Part shown: piece by piece, positions 18,301 through 25,465 of the stretch | Layout of the letters: each line of letters starts with the position of its first letter | How positions within the stretch are numbered: the stretch's first letter is position 1 | From: Clostridia bacterium | GTDB taxonomy: Bacteria > Bacillota > Clostridia > Lutisporales > Lutisporaceae | DNA: 64,000 nt | Reading direction: 5' to 3' | Assembly (NCBI GenBank): GCA_035628995.1 | Contig: DASPIR010000035.1 | Coordinates: 1 to 64,000, forward strand | Program-made: the position numbers and the translations under genes | The notes under the pieces: model-generated | Seen by the model: the letters and a program-made list of their open reading frames with translations, nothing else | Database searches by the model: none | What the model was told of the DNA's origin: nothing

Positions 18301-19315
18301 CTTAGGCGTTTATGAGCCGGAGAGTTATAAAGCATTACAGAATACAGAGCTTTATAAACAATATGAAGATGAAATGAAAAACAGTAATATTTATACAAGA
18401 GAAGGGGCATATAGCTTTTCCGGTAAATATAGAAAAATACTTGAGTACAAGCCGACCGAAGAGGAAGCTGTTGAGTTTTTAAAAGGTCGGCAATGGTTTA
18501 AAGATAAGTACTCTGTTAATGGCAAGCTGTACAGATATCAACTTAGACTTAAATATGAAGCATGGCGAGATGAGCTTGAAGGGGCGAAAACTGTTCTAAG
18601 TTGGATGCCAGTACCAACTGATATGATTGCTTATATTTATGAACAATCGAATGGATACGTTGAAGGAAATAGTATAACAAGTGAGTTTTCGGCTACTTCA
18701 AACTTCTTATTGTGGGGAGCAGGGAAATACATAGGTAAATTAGGAAAACCTGTACTAAAAAAAGTCGTTGACAGATTAGATAATGCAAATAATGCTATAT
18801 CAACTTATGGAAGTCTTTTTGGTATAAATATAGAATCCCTTGATCTACCTATCGAAACAGAAAAAACTTTTGGTAAAGACGGGATTATTAATAAAGACAA
18901 AATTGCATATGACTTAATGAAGAGAGCCTATATTCCACTTTATGGAAACACGAAGAATGATTTGGTACAAGGTGTAGATATGACATACGCATATATTGAT
19001 GTATACAGATTTTTCTTCTTACAACCATTTGGGACTAGATTTATTGGTAGTACTAGTCCTGATGGAAGTCCTCGGAAATCATTGTATGAATATTCATTGG
19101 AGATGAAAAATGTTGGGAATCGGCATGAGACAAGATATGAAACACTAAATCGTTTGATAGTAGAAGAAGAAACTAGATGGGATAACAATAATAGTATATC
19201 CACAAAGCGTGAAGCGGCAATGGATAAATTTAAAGTTTTGGTAAGCCAATGTGATTCAATGTTAGACGAATTAGTTGAACAGTTAAAAGGTATGTATTTA
19301 AATAGAACAGAATAA
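9338..19315 (+). CDS. Giant secreted RHS/YD-repeat protein, WapA-like polymorphic toxin candidate
   Basis: A 3325-residue protein. Order: signal peptide (1-30, cleavage near IYADN); DNRLRE-type beta-sandwich (about 305-516, ending in a Trp-rich and CFYSTNN segment); acidic Glu/Ser and Pro/Glu linkers (about 555-580 and 630-670); LysM wall-binding domain (about 681-731, PGDTLRRLAKHYLGDG); DUF6531 (about 760-840); several dozen YD repeats (about 870-2480); two low-complexity inserts (Glu/Ala-rich about 2486-2585; Gly/Lys/Asn/Asp-rich about 2645-2785) flanking one more repeat; the conserved RHS core ending GLVYLRARYYEP and DPSGH (about 2963); and a 358-residue variable tail. The shell encloses and releases the tail. 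The start is TTG, 10 nt after AAGGAGG; an ATG at 9330 is out of frame and stops at once. The tail is unlike any toxin I know and more AT-rich. Confidence 0.9.
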   Translation: MKKKNTLYKLISYLVIFIFTFQCSIGIYADNMSMNTGDKGNSSIKKEKKIPELDGAKVKKPHKIPNGLLKKADAFEKWKNKKELLENRTENSKTYLNEDGTKTSVIFFQTIHVKDSEGKFIEIDSSLVEIAGKGNKYAYKNKTGLFDVYFTGKEGKQASYKVQKGNISIEISPEDAINGDMIVEGSQVFYSTNKVGIGYLYTVHELGVKEDIIVSSYREDLEFTYEMDVNGPAEVVEQDGTILITDKKTGENVFALSAPYMEDAQGTLSNSIELRLEQNGGSYSITLIPDDQWLKDAARAYPVKIDPSATIGSSEISDNFVQQIKPRYSHNLEDMIYVGYDDGIRSTNSPQFDNYKGKTRGYMGFILPQEITDEVKIQSAELKLYKYTHWLIPRDEDNLTYRSARLGESVEREVQLYKILQYIDINGVTYETQPAPDADEEPDEFDEYFQYKTSTTINQETKWYQWDIKSLIEDWTKEDNYGIMLKLENESEQADCFYSTNNDDNKPCVEIIYTDMPVEDPVEPSLGDLELVLERNDIMENGVAYAKGTVEYDAGSDEEDEEDSEDSEDSEGSEGEEEEKTNRLTIEYKLMPDGGTGEIVEENFDIYNWETEHFNLDLDKAYWVEAHITVEEWEEPEEPEEPSPPADGETEVDTGEEDSEEPEPEGEYKIIEEKDLASRKFVVCEVQPGDTLRRLAKHYLGDGNKYNEIYQLNKLTNEALTVGQKLFVYTEKAQPYNYKQPNSITPEMELKDEVSGTEYKNAEEAAQYVNSNTGAFSYAHEDFSFPVYNINVSFVRSHVSTLENRKSPFGDKWDYSYNKYLSFYKDGTIGYSRGDGSRIYFRKSGSTYVTNAATHDILTAAGEYYVIKTPENILYRFGKTGLLTNINDRNNNTIKVQYDDNDWQTIITDPVNRQVKLEYLDSGSPWCGNISSVTLPDNSKISFVYGAGSNKLEKYIDAEQFGTVYGYDDKMRVRTITPARQYTIITNEYTDDGRVLVQQDGENNSVSFDYDPGMTTFKDAEQNIYTYYYNSRKWLTKKAYPGYKYENYEHTGKGDVNRFTDRMRNNHVYEYNDLGYIKKYTRPDNNAMLLTYKEGYLLETAQDFERNITEYHYDSNNNLEQKIQYYYEGGIRKSAVTDYDFTTKGLLVSQKDADNVTVTIDNSSYPQAQKISYGSNEYEYNYDSMGRIITITDPKLNVTRIAHDRNGRVTAVQHPGSLDVYRAAYYDYDENGNLKCETTSRTLPDGSGSPIKIYDYDGNDRLKTITDVYGYTITYDYDGNGNIKTEEDQENGLTSYDYDEMDRLTDITYPGYDQPTYTYGYDNINNITHVEEADGDSTDYVYDYSINKVKTITRKNITQTLQGMYTFQTEGSTNQHKVSFEYDEMGNLTKEIGNDVNTKDYLYDDLYRVKKITEPGNKITTVDYSDSGRIKKIKDSKDITFIYDYNPIGQLEETEERYIDPVTQQLISTSTGYTYDDNGNIKTIENGEGKTTVYDYNEINKISEVTDPMYKTISYEYDEDGNMRAVTGGEDNTTYMEYDGLNRLYTTSIPEADDTKYTYLYDGRGLIKHYIDPMQNITEYRYDTTGRLDELEKDIYGSDAQLEKYDYYPDGTLQKITYPDNITKEFGYDFMDRPVSIKDRAGMVQSISYTAAGKPEDIIKTKGSTLVDKAHYEYDGFGRVESLTDIMGRTEVYDYDRIGNISAIKGIDGNTTAYNFDPKGRIRQVIDPESKLTEIEYNNVDQIISMKKTGNRTYSYQYDDSGNLKTITDPLNNTTEYLYNDNNMVKQIINARNYTKKYDYNALNKLKTVTDERDNTTVYDYYPGGSLQSVTDPKNNTTAYTYDGQNRIKTIENALNETTGYTYDPMDNIKTMTDERGVRTVYSYTPDGKELTVSDTQGNTTIKAYNIKGELQRVTDQEGRITAYQYDDAHRIRKVTESGGYAKNYIYDSITGDIERIYDNSAKSTTYVYDKMHRLLTETNEQQHITSYTYDDFGNLKTKQIPDGNITTYGYDELDRITSILAPEYKFTEIGYDEVGNIDYMVKPENQRYDYTYDAANNLAKILDPLGQETEYTYDASNNIATMQDPSGNLYTYNYDALNRLQSIADLTNGGTGYQYDESGNLSTFTDGNGNTTFYEYDSSNRLISVKDPEANITKYTYYKDGRLESMTDGRGDSSYYTYDTAGNLSSFENPLGEVKKFEYTLLGQIKKITKPDEKQINYRYDQYNRLNSILYPGGDTVSYQYDEFNRKTGMTDINGVSNYEYDGMDRLTTYIDPADEEVNYEYDEKGRKTKIVYPDGKIVSYDYDEHDRLVTVTDREGRETTYTYDEAGRRKTTTYPNGITTTHEYDQKNRITKISSISSSGGTVEKIEYEYDGAGNKTKEEIWKEDKHYLRAYDYYKNNTIKSMEETGDNNAKYSYSYDGAGNVTEKTIIEDGKTTQYTYTYDESNRMTRQAENGITTRTYKYDLNGNRIQRILSDETDGDTVEGVPEQAAVEQTAENALQAEEEAVVPEEEALESSTGTAKGKGKSSGKKGGAKTEATEETNAESMVLENTGEESEAGAEEEPAAGVEVAEEALQEESTVRKTADYYYYDDADRLVEIVEHSGKVFTYGYDGEGNRLWRTYSQSTAVKPPVQEGERLQVPPGKIKGNDKDKNNGKNEDSDNEKGNGNGENEKSEPGSKGGKLGWKDGTNGLLFAAAGDIRMSISMLIAYDKGGGKGNGKGGDNDKDNGNGGGNNGDKDKDNSNDGDKIKGNDSKGNGKDKINERGKGKNKEHINRGKHLGWYKRLDHPQNPGGIDLNNPEVFEVTNYINDISVENEEVLMTTDIDGNYRGVYTYGIERISAEDLVSIEGRPNNPLYYLYDAIGTTTSITNMNAGIIDSNRFAPYGEPLDPVAKNSRLTNSPFGFTGEMHDLEGGLVYLRARYYEPKTMQFIQQDTMFGDTMEPLTRNLYIYGNANPLTYVDPSGHWAVVDRWTKDINYYRQNWERFLGVYEPESYKALQNTELYKQYEDEMKNSNIYTREGAYSFSGKYRKILEYKPTEEEAVEFLKGRQWFKDKYSVNGKLYRYQLRLKYEAWRDELEGAKTVLSWMPVPTDMIAYIYEQSNGYVEGNSITSEFSATSNFLLWGAGKYIGKLGKPVLKKVVDRLDNANNAISTYGSLFGINIESLDLPIETEKTFGKDGIINKDKIAYDLMKRAYIPLYGNTKNDLVQGVDMTYAYIDVYRFFFLQPFGTRFIGSTSPDGSPRKSLYEYSLEMKNVGNRHETRYETLNRLIVEEETRWDNNNSISTKREAAMDKFKVLVSQCDSMLDELVEQLKGMYLNRTE

Positions 19316-19378
19316 TTAAATTTCAAGAGAATAAGTATAAAAAAAGGATAAAGTATCTACACTTGGATTAAAAATTTC

Positions 19379-19418
19379 AAAATAATGGGTGTAATTCAGA
19401 CTACATCCATTATTTTGA
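19379..19418 (+). terminator. Hairpin after the RHS gene
   Basis: A 15-bp stem with one wobble (19379-19393 with 19402-19416). Its T run is mostly inside the stem, so termination may be partial and allow read-through to the candidate immunity gene. Confidence 0.6.
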
Positions 19419-19449
19419 TAAATGACGCAAACTAGAGAGGAGGATATTT

Positions 19450-19992
19450 ATGATAAAAAATTTTGCTAAAATACTTATATACACTTTAATATGTATTTTT
19501 GTTGTTGTAGTGAGTAACTATTTTATGTATATCATTCGTTTTGGAACTGCTTTGGCAAGTAATATCATAATGCAAGGCATATTTATATTGTGGTTTCTAT
19601 TATCTTTTTCAGAATGGTTTATATTTGGAAATATATTAAAACACAACGTTTTAGCAGAAGCACAGAATCGGTTTAAATTGCTGACTTATATACTTCTGCT
19701 AATCAGCGTAGGAGGAATTATCACTTCGGTTAATATATTAGGTTATGCTTCAGGCTATGATCCCCTTATCGAAAAACATGTGGTGTTTTCAAATTTTAAT
19801 GCTTTAAGCAATTACTGGTACCATCCTGTAAAATTAGTTTTGTTCTACATACAATACTATATAGAACGTGAGAACTACACGATAGAAAAGTATATGATAT
19901 TATCAAACATCGGTATAAATTTTCTCATAATCACAGGTGTTCTATTAGGTTTCAATACAAAACAAGTGATAAAGAAAAGTCGCAGGCTATAA
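19450..19992 (+). CDS. Polytopic membrane protein, candidate immunity protein
   Basis: A 180-residue membrane protein with about four hydrophobic segments (about residues 8-30, 38-57, 75-95 and 150-168) and a Tyr-rich external loop between the third and fourth. I do not recognise the family. GAGGAGG is well placed before ATG. It follows the RHS gene by 134 bp and has the same AT-rich codon use as the RHS tail, which is where the immunity protein of an RHS toxin is normally found. A membrane-embedded immunity protein would suggest a toxin that acts on or in the membrane, but this is inference. Confidence 0.75.
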   Translation: MIKNFAKILIYTLICIFVVVVSNYFMYIIRFGTALASNIIMQGIFILWFLLSFSEWFIFGNILKHNVLAEAQNRFKLLTYILLLISVGGIITSVNILGYASGYDPLIEKHVVFSNFNALSNYWYHPVKLVLFYIQYYIERENYTIEKYMILSNIGINFLIITGVLLGFNTKQVIKKSRRL

Positions 19993-20041
19993 TTATAAAT
20001 TCTCAGTTTATATATGAATATGGACTTAACTAACAGAAAGG

Positions 20042-20320
20042 ATGGTGAATAGCATTCGCATTGATATTCATGATGAAGTGGGACTTTCGATTTTGTACGG
20101 GATAGCATCTTTGTGGACTGCATATGAATTTATAAATGGTGCTTTGAAACAACCAGAAAAATTTTTTGAAAAGTATTATACAATTACAACGAAAGAATTT
20201 TTAGGTGAAGATAATGCAAAAATCTGGTATGTATTTTTAGGAGTATGTGCCGGGGTAATTGGTGTAGGCATGTTTATATTCGCGTTGTACTTATTCTTTT
20301 TCGAAAGTACATTTTATTAA
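20042..20320 (+). CDS. Small two-segment membrane protein, second immunity candidate
   Basis: About 92 residues with hydrophobic stretches at about 13-32 and 66-88 and a short charged middle part. Not recognised. The annotated ATG has AAAGG directly against it, which is too close. The sequence AAGGATGGTG looks like a ribosome binding site itself, which would point to an ATT start at 20054 (protein beginning RIDIHDE); I keep the ATG but mark it doubtful. It lies 50 bp after the four-segment membrane protein and shares its codon use. It may be a second immunity gene, or the stub of an older one left by replacement of the RHS tip. Confidence 0.6.
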   Translation: MVNSIRIDIHDEVGLSILYGIASLWTAYEFINGALKQPEKFFEKYYTITTKEFLGEDNAKIWYVFLGVCAGVIGVGMFIFALYLFFFESTFY

Positions 20321-20393
20321 GCGACAAGTAGAAGAATATGGTGCCAGGTACAGTAATCTGATACCATATTTAAGTTTGGAGGGGATTTACAAA

Positions 20394-22589
20394 ATGAGAA
20401 GGATTATAACTTTATTTATTATTGCCACTATAGTTATAATGGGCTTGTCAGACTGTATTTACAAGCAAAACGTTTATGCTGAGGCACAACCAAGTGCTTC
20501 GGATTATTGTAATGAGGGTAATAACTTGATAGAAAAACGTTTGTTTAAGGAGGCTGAAGAGAAGTTTGACATGGCTATCCAACTGGACCCGAACAGTAAG
20601 GATGCTTATTATGGGAAAATTCATGCACTTTTAGGATTAAATAAATATGCTGATACGCTGTTGTATTATAATAAAATTATTGAGATCGACCCGAAAGATA
20701 TTAGGGCGTATAAGGGAAAGGCCACTATTTTGGAGATTAGCGGAGGGGGCTACGCGGTAGTTGAGTGCTATACCAAAATCATTGAATTAGATCCGTTTGA
20801 TACCGAATCATTGAGAAAAACGGCTAAATTGCTTCAACGGTATGGCAAGAATAGAGAAGCAATTATATGCTATGACAGGATTATTGAGATAAATCCAAAA
20901 GATATTGAGGCGTATAAGGGAAAAGCCTCTGCTTTGGAGTATCGCAATGGTAGCGAGGCAATTGAGTGCTATACCAAAATTATTGAATTAGATCCGTCTG
21001 ATACCGAATCATTGAAAAAGAAGGCCCGGCTGCTTAAATCATATGGGAGGGTAGGAGAAGCAATTACCTGCTATGAAAAGGTCATCGAGATAAATCCAAA
21101 AGATACAGTTGCATACAGAAATAAGGCTAGTATATTGGAAGAACTTAAAAAATATGATGAGGCTTTGCAAGTAATTCGTAAAGCCTCAGAAATCAGCCCT
21201 GATGAATTTTATGTTTGGCACGACATGATAAGCATACTGGAAAAAATGGAGAAGTATGAGGATGTCCTGGCTTGCTACGACCAAATGATACGAATTCAAC
21301 CGGATAGTATTACTGCTTATAGTTCCAAGGCGAGTGTGTTAAGCCGGCTTAAGAGATACGATGAAGCTTTGAAAATCTACGACCAGCTTATTGCTTCAAA
21401 GCCTGATAATTATACTATCTTTTACGAGTATAGGGGCAGCACGCTTCATGAACTGGGAAGATATGATGAGGCATTGGAGTCTTACAATAAACATCTGGAA
21501 TCTTACCCCAATAATTACCATGTCAAATATAAAAAGGGAAGGGCTTTAGCAAAATTGTCCAGATTGGGTGAAATGGTTGATTACTTGATGGATGTACTGA
21601 AAGAAGACCACTTCATGCGTTATGAACTGCGCTACGACCCGGCTTTTGAAAACATACGGGAAACCGGGGAATTTATTACTTTATCCGGTATTATACTCAA
21701 GGTGAACGGAACGGAAGTTGTTTTGGATGAATGGCCGAGGATTATCAATGGAAGTGTTATGGTACCGTTAGAGCATGCATTTAATGCTCTTGGAGCACAG
21801 GTGGATCGGGACAATGAAACTAATACCATTACCGGACATAAAAATGATACCAGGATCATACTGAAGGTAGGAGATAGAACTGCTACAGTCAATGGAAAGC
21901 CGGTAAAATTGGATGTGCCTGCAACTTCCATAAACGGAAGTGTCTTTGTTCCGGTCCGGTTTGTCGCAGAAAGTTTTGGAGCAAGGGTGAACTGGAACAA
22001 AAATACCAGAACGGCATATATCAATACCCCTTCTACTAAGAAAAGGTACAGCGATGAGCAGTTGGAATGGGCTCTAGGTGCCAGTGCCATAACATTAAGA
22101 ATGGATTGCTGGCCATTGAATCTTCGCGGAGGAAAACTGGCAGATGAAACCGGAGTACTGTTCGGTAAAAATTATCTGGATGGATCGTGGGGCATCAAAA
22201 GCAGGGAAGATGCTTTGAGAGTCGTAAATAATCTTAAGAAGTCGGGGCATTTATACCTTGATGCCGGTGGAGAGCAAAAGAAACTGGTGGGTTGGGAGTT
22301 GTGCAGGCTTGTGAGAGTTGCCGGTGAGTGCTATGTAGCGGGCTACCTGACAGATGAGGAATCCTGGGGATATATCATGGATGCAGCGCAAACTCTTCAG
22401 AAGGCTTTTGGCTCATGGAAAGAGATGGGAGAAAGCTATATTACAGGCTTTGAAGCCTGGTCAGGCGAGAAACGCAATGTTTTGGGCACCGATGCCCATT
22501 ACCGGTTCGAAATTATGAAAGAGCTGCTTAAAGATCCTCAAAGTCCATGGACGTTATATGATTGGAATATGTCGCTGGAGAAAAAGTAA
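20394..22589 (+). CDS. Exported TPR protein with copper-amine-oxidase-like stalk and DUF1266 domain
   Basis: A 731-residue protein. A signal peptide (about 1-30, ending VYAEA) is followed by about eleven tetratricopeptide repeats (about 35-410). Next comes a copper-amine-oxidase N-terminal-like domain with two copies (about 430-540; IINGSVMVPLEHAFNALGA and INGSVFVPVRFVAESFGA), a common wall-surface module in Clostridia without oxidase activity. The end (about 550-725) is DUF1266, seen from WGIKSREDAL, the KKSGH motif and AYSG-like AWSG. The ATG at 20394 is 9 nt after GGAGGGG; the upstream TTG at 20376 overlaps that site. Two adjacent TPR pairs are near-identical in DNA (about 20680-20845 and 20880-21045), so recent internal duplication is likely. 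Function unknown; perhaps a surface scaffold. Confidence 0.88.
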   Translation: MRRIITLFIIATIVIMGLSDCIYKQNVYAEAQPSASDYCNEGNNLIEKRLFKEAEEKFDMAIQLDPNSKDAYYGKIHALLGLNKYADTLLYYNKIIEIDPKDIRAYKGKATILEISGGGYAVVECYTKIIELDPFDTESLRKTAKLLQRYGKNREAIICYDRIIEINPKDIEAYKGKASALEYRNGSEAIECYTKIIELDPSDTESLKKKARLLKSYGRVGEAITCYEKVIEINPKDTVAYRNKASILEELKKYDEALQVIRKASEISPDEFYVWHDMISILEKMEKYEDVLACYDQMIRIQPDSITAYSSKASVLSRLKRYDEALKIYDQLIASKPDNYTIFYEYRGSTLHELGRYDEALESYNKHLESYPNNYHVKYKKGRALAKLSRLGEMVDYLMDVLKEDHFMRYELRYDPAFENIRETGEFITLSGIILKVNGTEVVLDEWPRIINGSVMVPLEHAFNALGAQVDRDNETNTITGHKNDTRIILKVGDRTATVNGKPVKLDVPATSINGSVFVPVRFVAESFGARVNWNKNTRTAYINTPSTKKRYSDEQLEWALGASAITLRMDCWPLNLRGGKLADETGVLFGKNYLDGSWGIKSREDALRVVNNLKKSGHLYLDAGGEQKKLVGWELCRLVRVAGECYVAGYLTDEESWGYIMDAAQTLQKAFGSWKEMGESYITGFEAWSGEKRNVLGTDAHYRFEIMKELLKDPQSPWTLYDWNMSLEKK

Positions 22590-22733
22590 TTATATTTTGT
22601 TTTCTATTAACCGAGTTGGGGCTTAGGTTCCACTATGTCAACTTATTTATGGTGCCAGGTGAATGGATATGGTGCCAGGGAAACCTCCGGTGCGGCTGGC
22701 GCTATATTTTTAAATACAAAGGAGGGTTACTTA

Positions 22734-24017
22734 ATGAAAACCATAAGAAGAAATACCAAGGTATGCCTGATGCTTTTATTGACTATAGTAATATTATTAT
22801 CACCTATACTCAGTGTGGAAGCTTCTGTTAAGGGCGTGTCGGAAAATTTAATAATTGATATGTCCGGTGCTTCCTTTGATTATGGGTATTTCAACTTACC
22901 TGTTGAAAAAAGTGCAAGTTTTATATTTAGAATGGGATATTACCCAGGGTATATTGATGAGGAGACGGATACCTTTACAGCATTGGGTGTGCGCGTATTT
23001 GACCCAAGAAACTGGGCATATGATAAAATGCTAAAAATACCTTTAAAGGTAAACCTGATAAAACTGAACAATGTTTTTGTCTTTACATACCGGGATGAAT
23101 ATGAATTCAACAGATTCTATATCCCTGCATATTTAAACGATAAAAAGATCAGCATCGAAGTTGTATTTAACGAAGGTAATAAAGGTGAAATAGTCGGCAT
23201 AAATGAAAAGGGCGGCAATGGCAGCGCGATAAGCATCAAAAAAGGCGATATTATAAAGCCTATATACAGGTCCATTTCAGAACAAAATAAAATAGAAGAA
23301 GTAGAAGAATTTATACTTGAAGCTAATAATATAGTTGTAGAAGATTCAATTGTCGCAACAATTGCAGAATTTCCTGCAGATAAATATGCGTTCAAGATCT
23401 TTGCACAAAGCGCCAGCTCTGACGGACACGGCACCTCAGATGCAGTAGCTGTGGCTCAAATAACAGCTAATAAGAAGTTTAGATCAGAACCAAGCAGCTG
23501 GGCTATAGCTGAAATTAACAACGCAGTAGAAAGAGGATTTGCTACAGGACGTGTATTAAAGGACTATCAGAAACCAATTACCCGTGAAGAGTTTTGTGAA
23601 TTGATAATCATACTTTATGACAGGCTGGCTGATCAGCCAGCTACGCCGGCAGATTCGAATCCTTTTAAAGATACGGACAATGCTGAGGTTTTAAAGGCAT
23701 ATAACCTAGGTATTGTCACTGGAATAGGCAATGGTGAATTCGGTCCCAACAAACCTCTAAACAGGGAACAGATGTCGACAATGCTGTTCAACATGATTAA
23801 ATTAGTGCGTCCGGATATTGAAGTCGCATCGGAAGAGCTAACCTTCAATGATAGGAATACAATTTCCAAATGGGCGTATCAACCGATTAAGTATATGTAT
23901 ATGAATAAACTCATTTTAGGTGCAAACAACCTCTTCAATCCCCAAAAGGAAGCAAGCAGAGAGCAAGCCATTATTTTGATTCTGAGAATATTTGAAAAAT
24001 ATAAAACTGGACTTTAG
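22734..24017 (+). CDS. S-layer homology (SLH) domain surface protein
   Basis: A 427-residue exported protein with a signal peptide of about 28 residues (ending SVEA). The N-terminal part (about 30-245) is beta-rich and unrecognised. Three SLH repeats follow (about 250-310, 312-370 and 375-427), seen from the ITREEFCELIIILYDRL, FGPNKPLNREQMSTMLFNMI and EASREQAIILILRIFE segments. SLH trimers bind pyruvylated secondary wall polymer, so the protein is held on the cell wall. The ATG at 22734 is 7 nt after GGAGGG; the frame open from 22635 has no ribosome binding site. It may share a transcript with the TPR protein 144 bp upstream. Confidence 0.93.
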   Translation: MKTIRRNTKVCLMLLLTIVILLSPILSVEASVKGVSENLIIDMSGASFDYGYFNLPVEKSASFIFRMGYYPGYIDEETDTFTALGVRVFDPRNWAYDKMLKIPLKVNLIKLNNVFVFTYRDEYEFNRFYIPAYLNDKKISIEVVFNEGNKGEIVGINEKGGNGSAISIKKGDIIKPIYRSISEQNKIEEVEEFILEANNIVVEDSIVATIAEFPADKYAFKIFAQSASSDGHGTSDAVAVAQITANKKFRSEPSSWAIAEINNAVERGFATGRVLKDYQKPITREEFCELIIILYDRLADQPATPADSNPFKDTDNAEVLKAYNLGIVTGIGNGEFGPNKPLNREQMSTMLFNMIKLVRPDIEVASEELTFNDRNTISKWAYQPIKYMYMNKLILGANNLFNPQKEASREQAIILILRIFEKYKTGL

Positions 24018-24044
24018 ACAATCTTAAGTTCCTGGTACCGAACA

Positions 24045-24082
24045 AAAGCACCTTCTGCCATTATTGCAGCAGGTGCTTTTTA
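24045..24082 (+). terminator. Terminator after the SLH protein gene
   Basis: A 14-bp stem with one mismatch (24045-24058 with 24066-24079), a 7-nt loop and a short T run. Confidence 0.88.
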
Positions 24083-24176
24083 TCGTCAGATCATTTTTGA
24101 TATAGTCAGGTTAAGGCCATAGGTGTAAAATAAGTATTGAAAAGTTATATATATTTCTGGTAGGGGGGATAATTAC

Positions 24177-25028
24177 ATGTATAGGAAGTATATCTTTACA
24201 ATTATAGTACTTTTACTGGTCTTGATCGTCTCATTTCTAATCTTCAAATCGCAAGACCTCAAAAGAGTTTATAACGCAGAAGTTGCAAAATTGCTGGAAA
24301 GCACTTCGGAACAAGACAGCAGTATATTAACTGAAGGAGATATGAAGCACTTGCCTGAGCCGGTTAAAAAGTACCTTATATATGTTGGGGCGGTGGGCAA
24401 GGAAAAAGTAAAGAATTTCAGAATTGTATTTGAAGGAGAGTTTAAAACGGACCCGAAAAAGGATTGGACAAAAATGAGTGCTGAGCAATACAGCGAATTG
24501 AAGGATACAAAACGACTCTATTTTATGCAGATGAAAATGTCCGGCCTTCCGATCATGGGGCTACATAAATACGCAGATGCTAAGGCAATTATGCTGGTAA
24601 AGTTGGCTGGGCTGGTTACCGTTGCCGACGGCAAGGGTGAGGAAATGAATAAGGGTGAGACAGTTACAGTATTTAATGATATGTGCATGCTTGCACCAGC
24701 CAGCCTTATAGATGAGAGAATACAATGGGAAACCGTTGACCCGTTGACAGTAAAAGCAACCTTCAATAATAACGGCATCAAAGTGTCTGCAATGTTGTAT
24801 TTTAATGAGAAAGGCGAGTTGATAAAATTTGTATCGGATGACAGGTATTATTCACCAACAGGAAAAACCTATCAGAATATAAGATGGTCAACTCCAGCCT
24901 ATGAATACAAGGATTATAACGGGATAAAGATATCCTCAGGGGGAGAGGCAATATGGTCCTTTCCTGAAGGTGATTACTGCTACGCCAAGGCTGAGATTAA
25001 GGAAATTGAGTATAACGTAGGCAATTAA
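24177..25028 (+). CDS. Membrane-anchored DUF6544 (DUF6920) family protein
   Basis: A 283-residue protein with an uncleaved N-terminal membrane helix (about residues 5-24) and an extracytoplasmic beta-rich domain. The segments LPEPVKKYLIYVGAVG, MSGLPIMGLHKYADAKAIM, WSTPAYEYKDYNGIKI and the late EAIWSFPEGDYCYAKAEI are the family signature. The role of the family is unknown; the curved beta-sheet suggests lipid or hydrophobic ligand binding, but that is only inference. The NifX-like gene starts 14 bp after its stop and is probably co-transcribed. Confidence 0.82.
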   Translation: MYRKYIFTIIVLLLVLIVSFLIFKSQDLKRVYNAEVAKLLESTSEQDSSILTEGDMKHLPEPVKKYLIYVGAVGKEKVKNFRIVFEGEFKTDPKKDWTKMSAEQYSELKDTKRLYFMQMKMSGLPIMGLHKYADAKAIMLVKLAGLVTVADGKGEEMNKGETVTVFNDMCMLAPASLIDERIQWETVDPLTVKATFNNNGIKVSAMLYFNEKGELIKFVSDDRYYSPTGKTYQNIRWSTPAYEYKDYNGIKISSGGEAIWSFPEGDYCYAKAEIKEIEYNVGN

Positions 25029-25042
25029 GGAGGAATGCAAAA

Positions 25043-25414
25043 ATGAAAATTGCAGTTGCAACAGAGAATGGTTGTGTATCAGGACATTTTGGAAAATGTG
25101 AACAGTTTACGATTTTTGAGACTGAGGATAAAAGGATTATAGGTAAAGTGCTATTGGATACAAGTGCACATGGGCATGGCTTGCTGCCGGGTTTTCTAGC
25201 TTCAAATGGAGTGGAGACAGTAATTGCAGGTGGTATGGGTGATGGTGCAAAACAGAATCTGGACTCCCTTGGCATCCGAATAGTATCAGGAGCCAGCAGC
25301 AATGTGGATGAGACAGTGCAGCAATACCTTGAAGGAACACTTAAGGTAAGCGAAGGCGGGTGCCATAGCGGAGAACATCATGGCGAACACCATTGTAATT
25401 GTCACGGGCATTAA
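25043..25414 (+). CDS. NifX/NifB-type dinitrogenase-cofactor family protein
   Basis: A 123-residue protein. Residues 1-95 form the NifX/NifB C-terminal-like domain (KIAVATENGCVSGHFGKCEQ at the start, then VETVIAGGMGDGAKQNLDSLGI), an RNase-H-like fold that binds iron-sulphur or iron-molybdenum clusters in nitrogenase maturation. The last 25 residues are rich in His, Cys and Gly (GCHSGEHHGEHHCNCHGH), a likely metal-binding tail. No nif genes are in view and small stand-alone members are common in non-fixing anaerobes, so a general metal or cluster-handling role is more likely. AAGGAGG is well placed. Confidence 0.9.
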   Translation: MKIAVATENGCVSGHFGKCEQFTIFETEDKRIIGKVLLDTSAHGHGLLPGFLASNGVETVIAGGMGDGAKQNLDSLGIRIVSGASSNVDETVQQYLEGTLKVSEGGCHSGEHHGEHHCNCHGH

Positions 25415-25423
25415 GAGCAAATA

Positions 25424-25458
25424 TTAAGTCCACGCAGCGTTTTGCTGTGTGGACTTAA
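25424..25458. terminator. Hairpin between convergent genes
   Basis: A 15-bp stem with one wobble (25424-25438 with 25444-25458) and a 5-nt loop. Neither side has a strong T run. It lies 9 bp after the NifX-like gene and 7 bp beyond the end of gerW on the other strand. Confidence 0.65.
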
Positions 25459-25465
25459 ATAGAAA

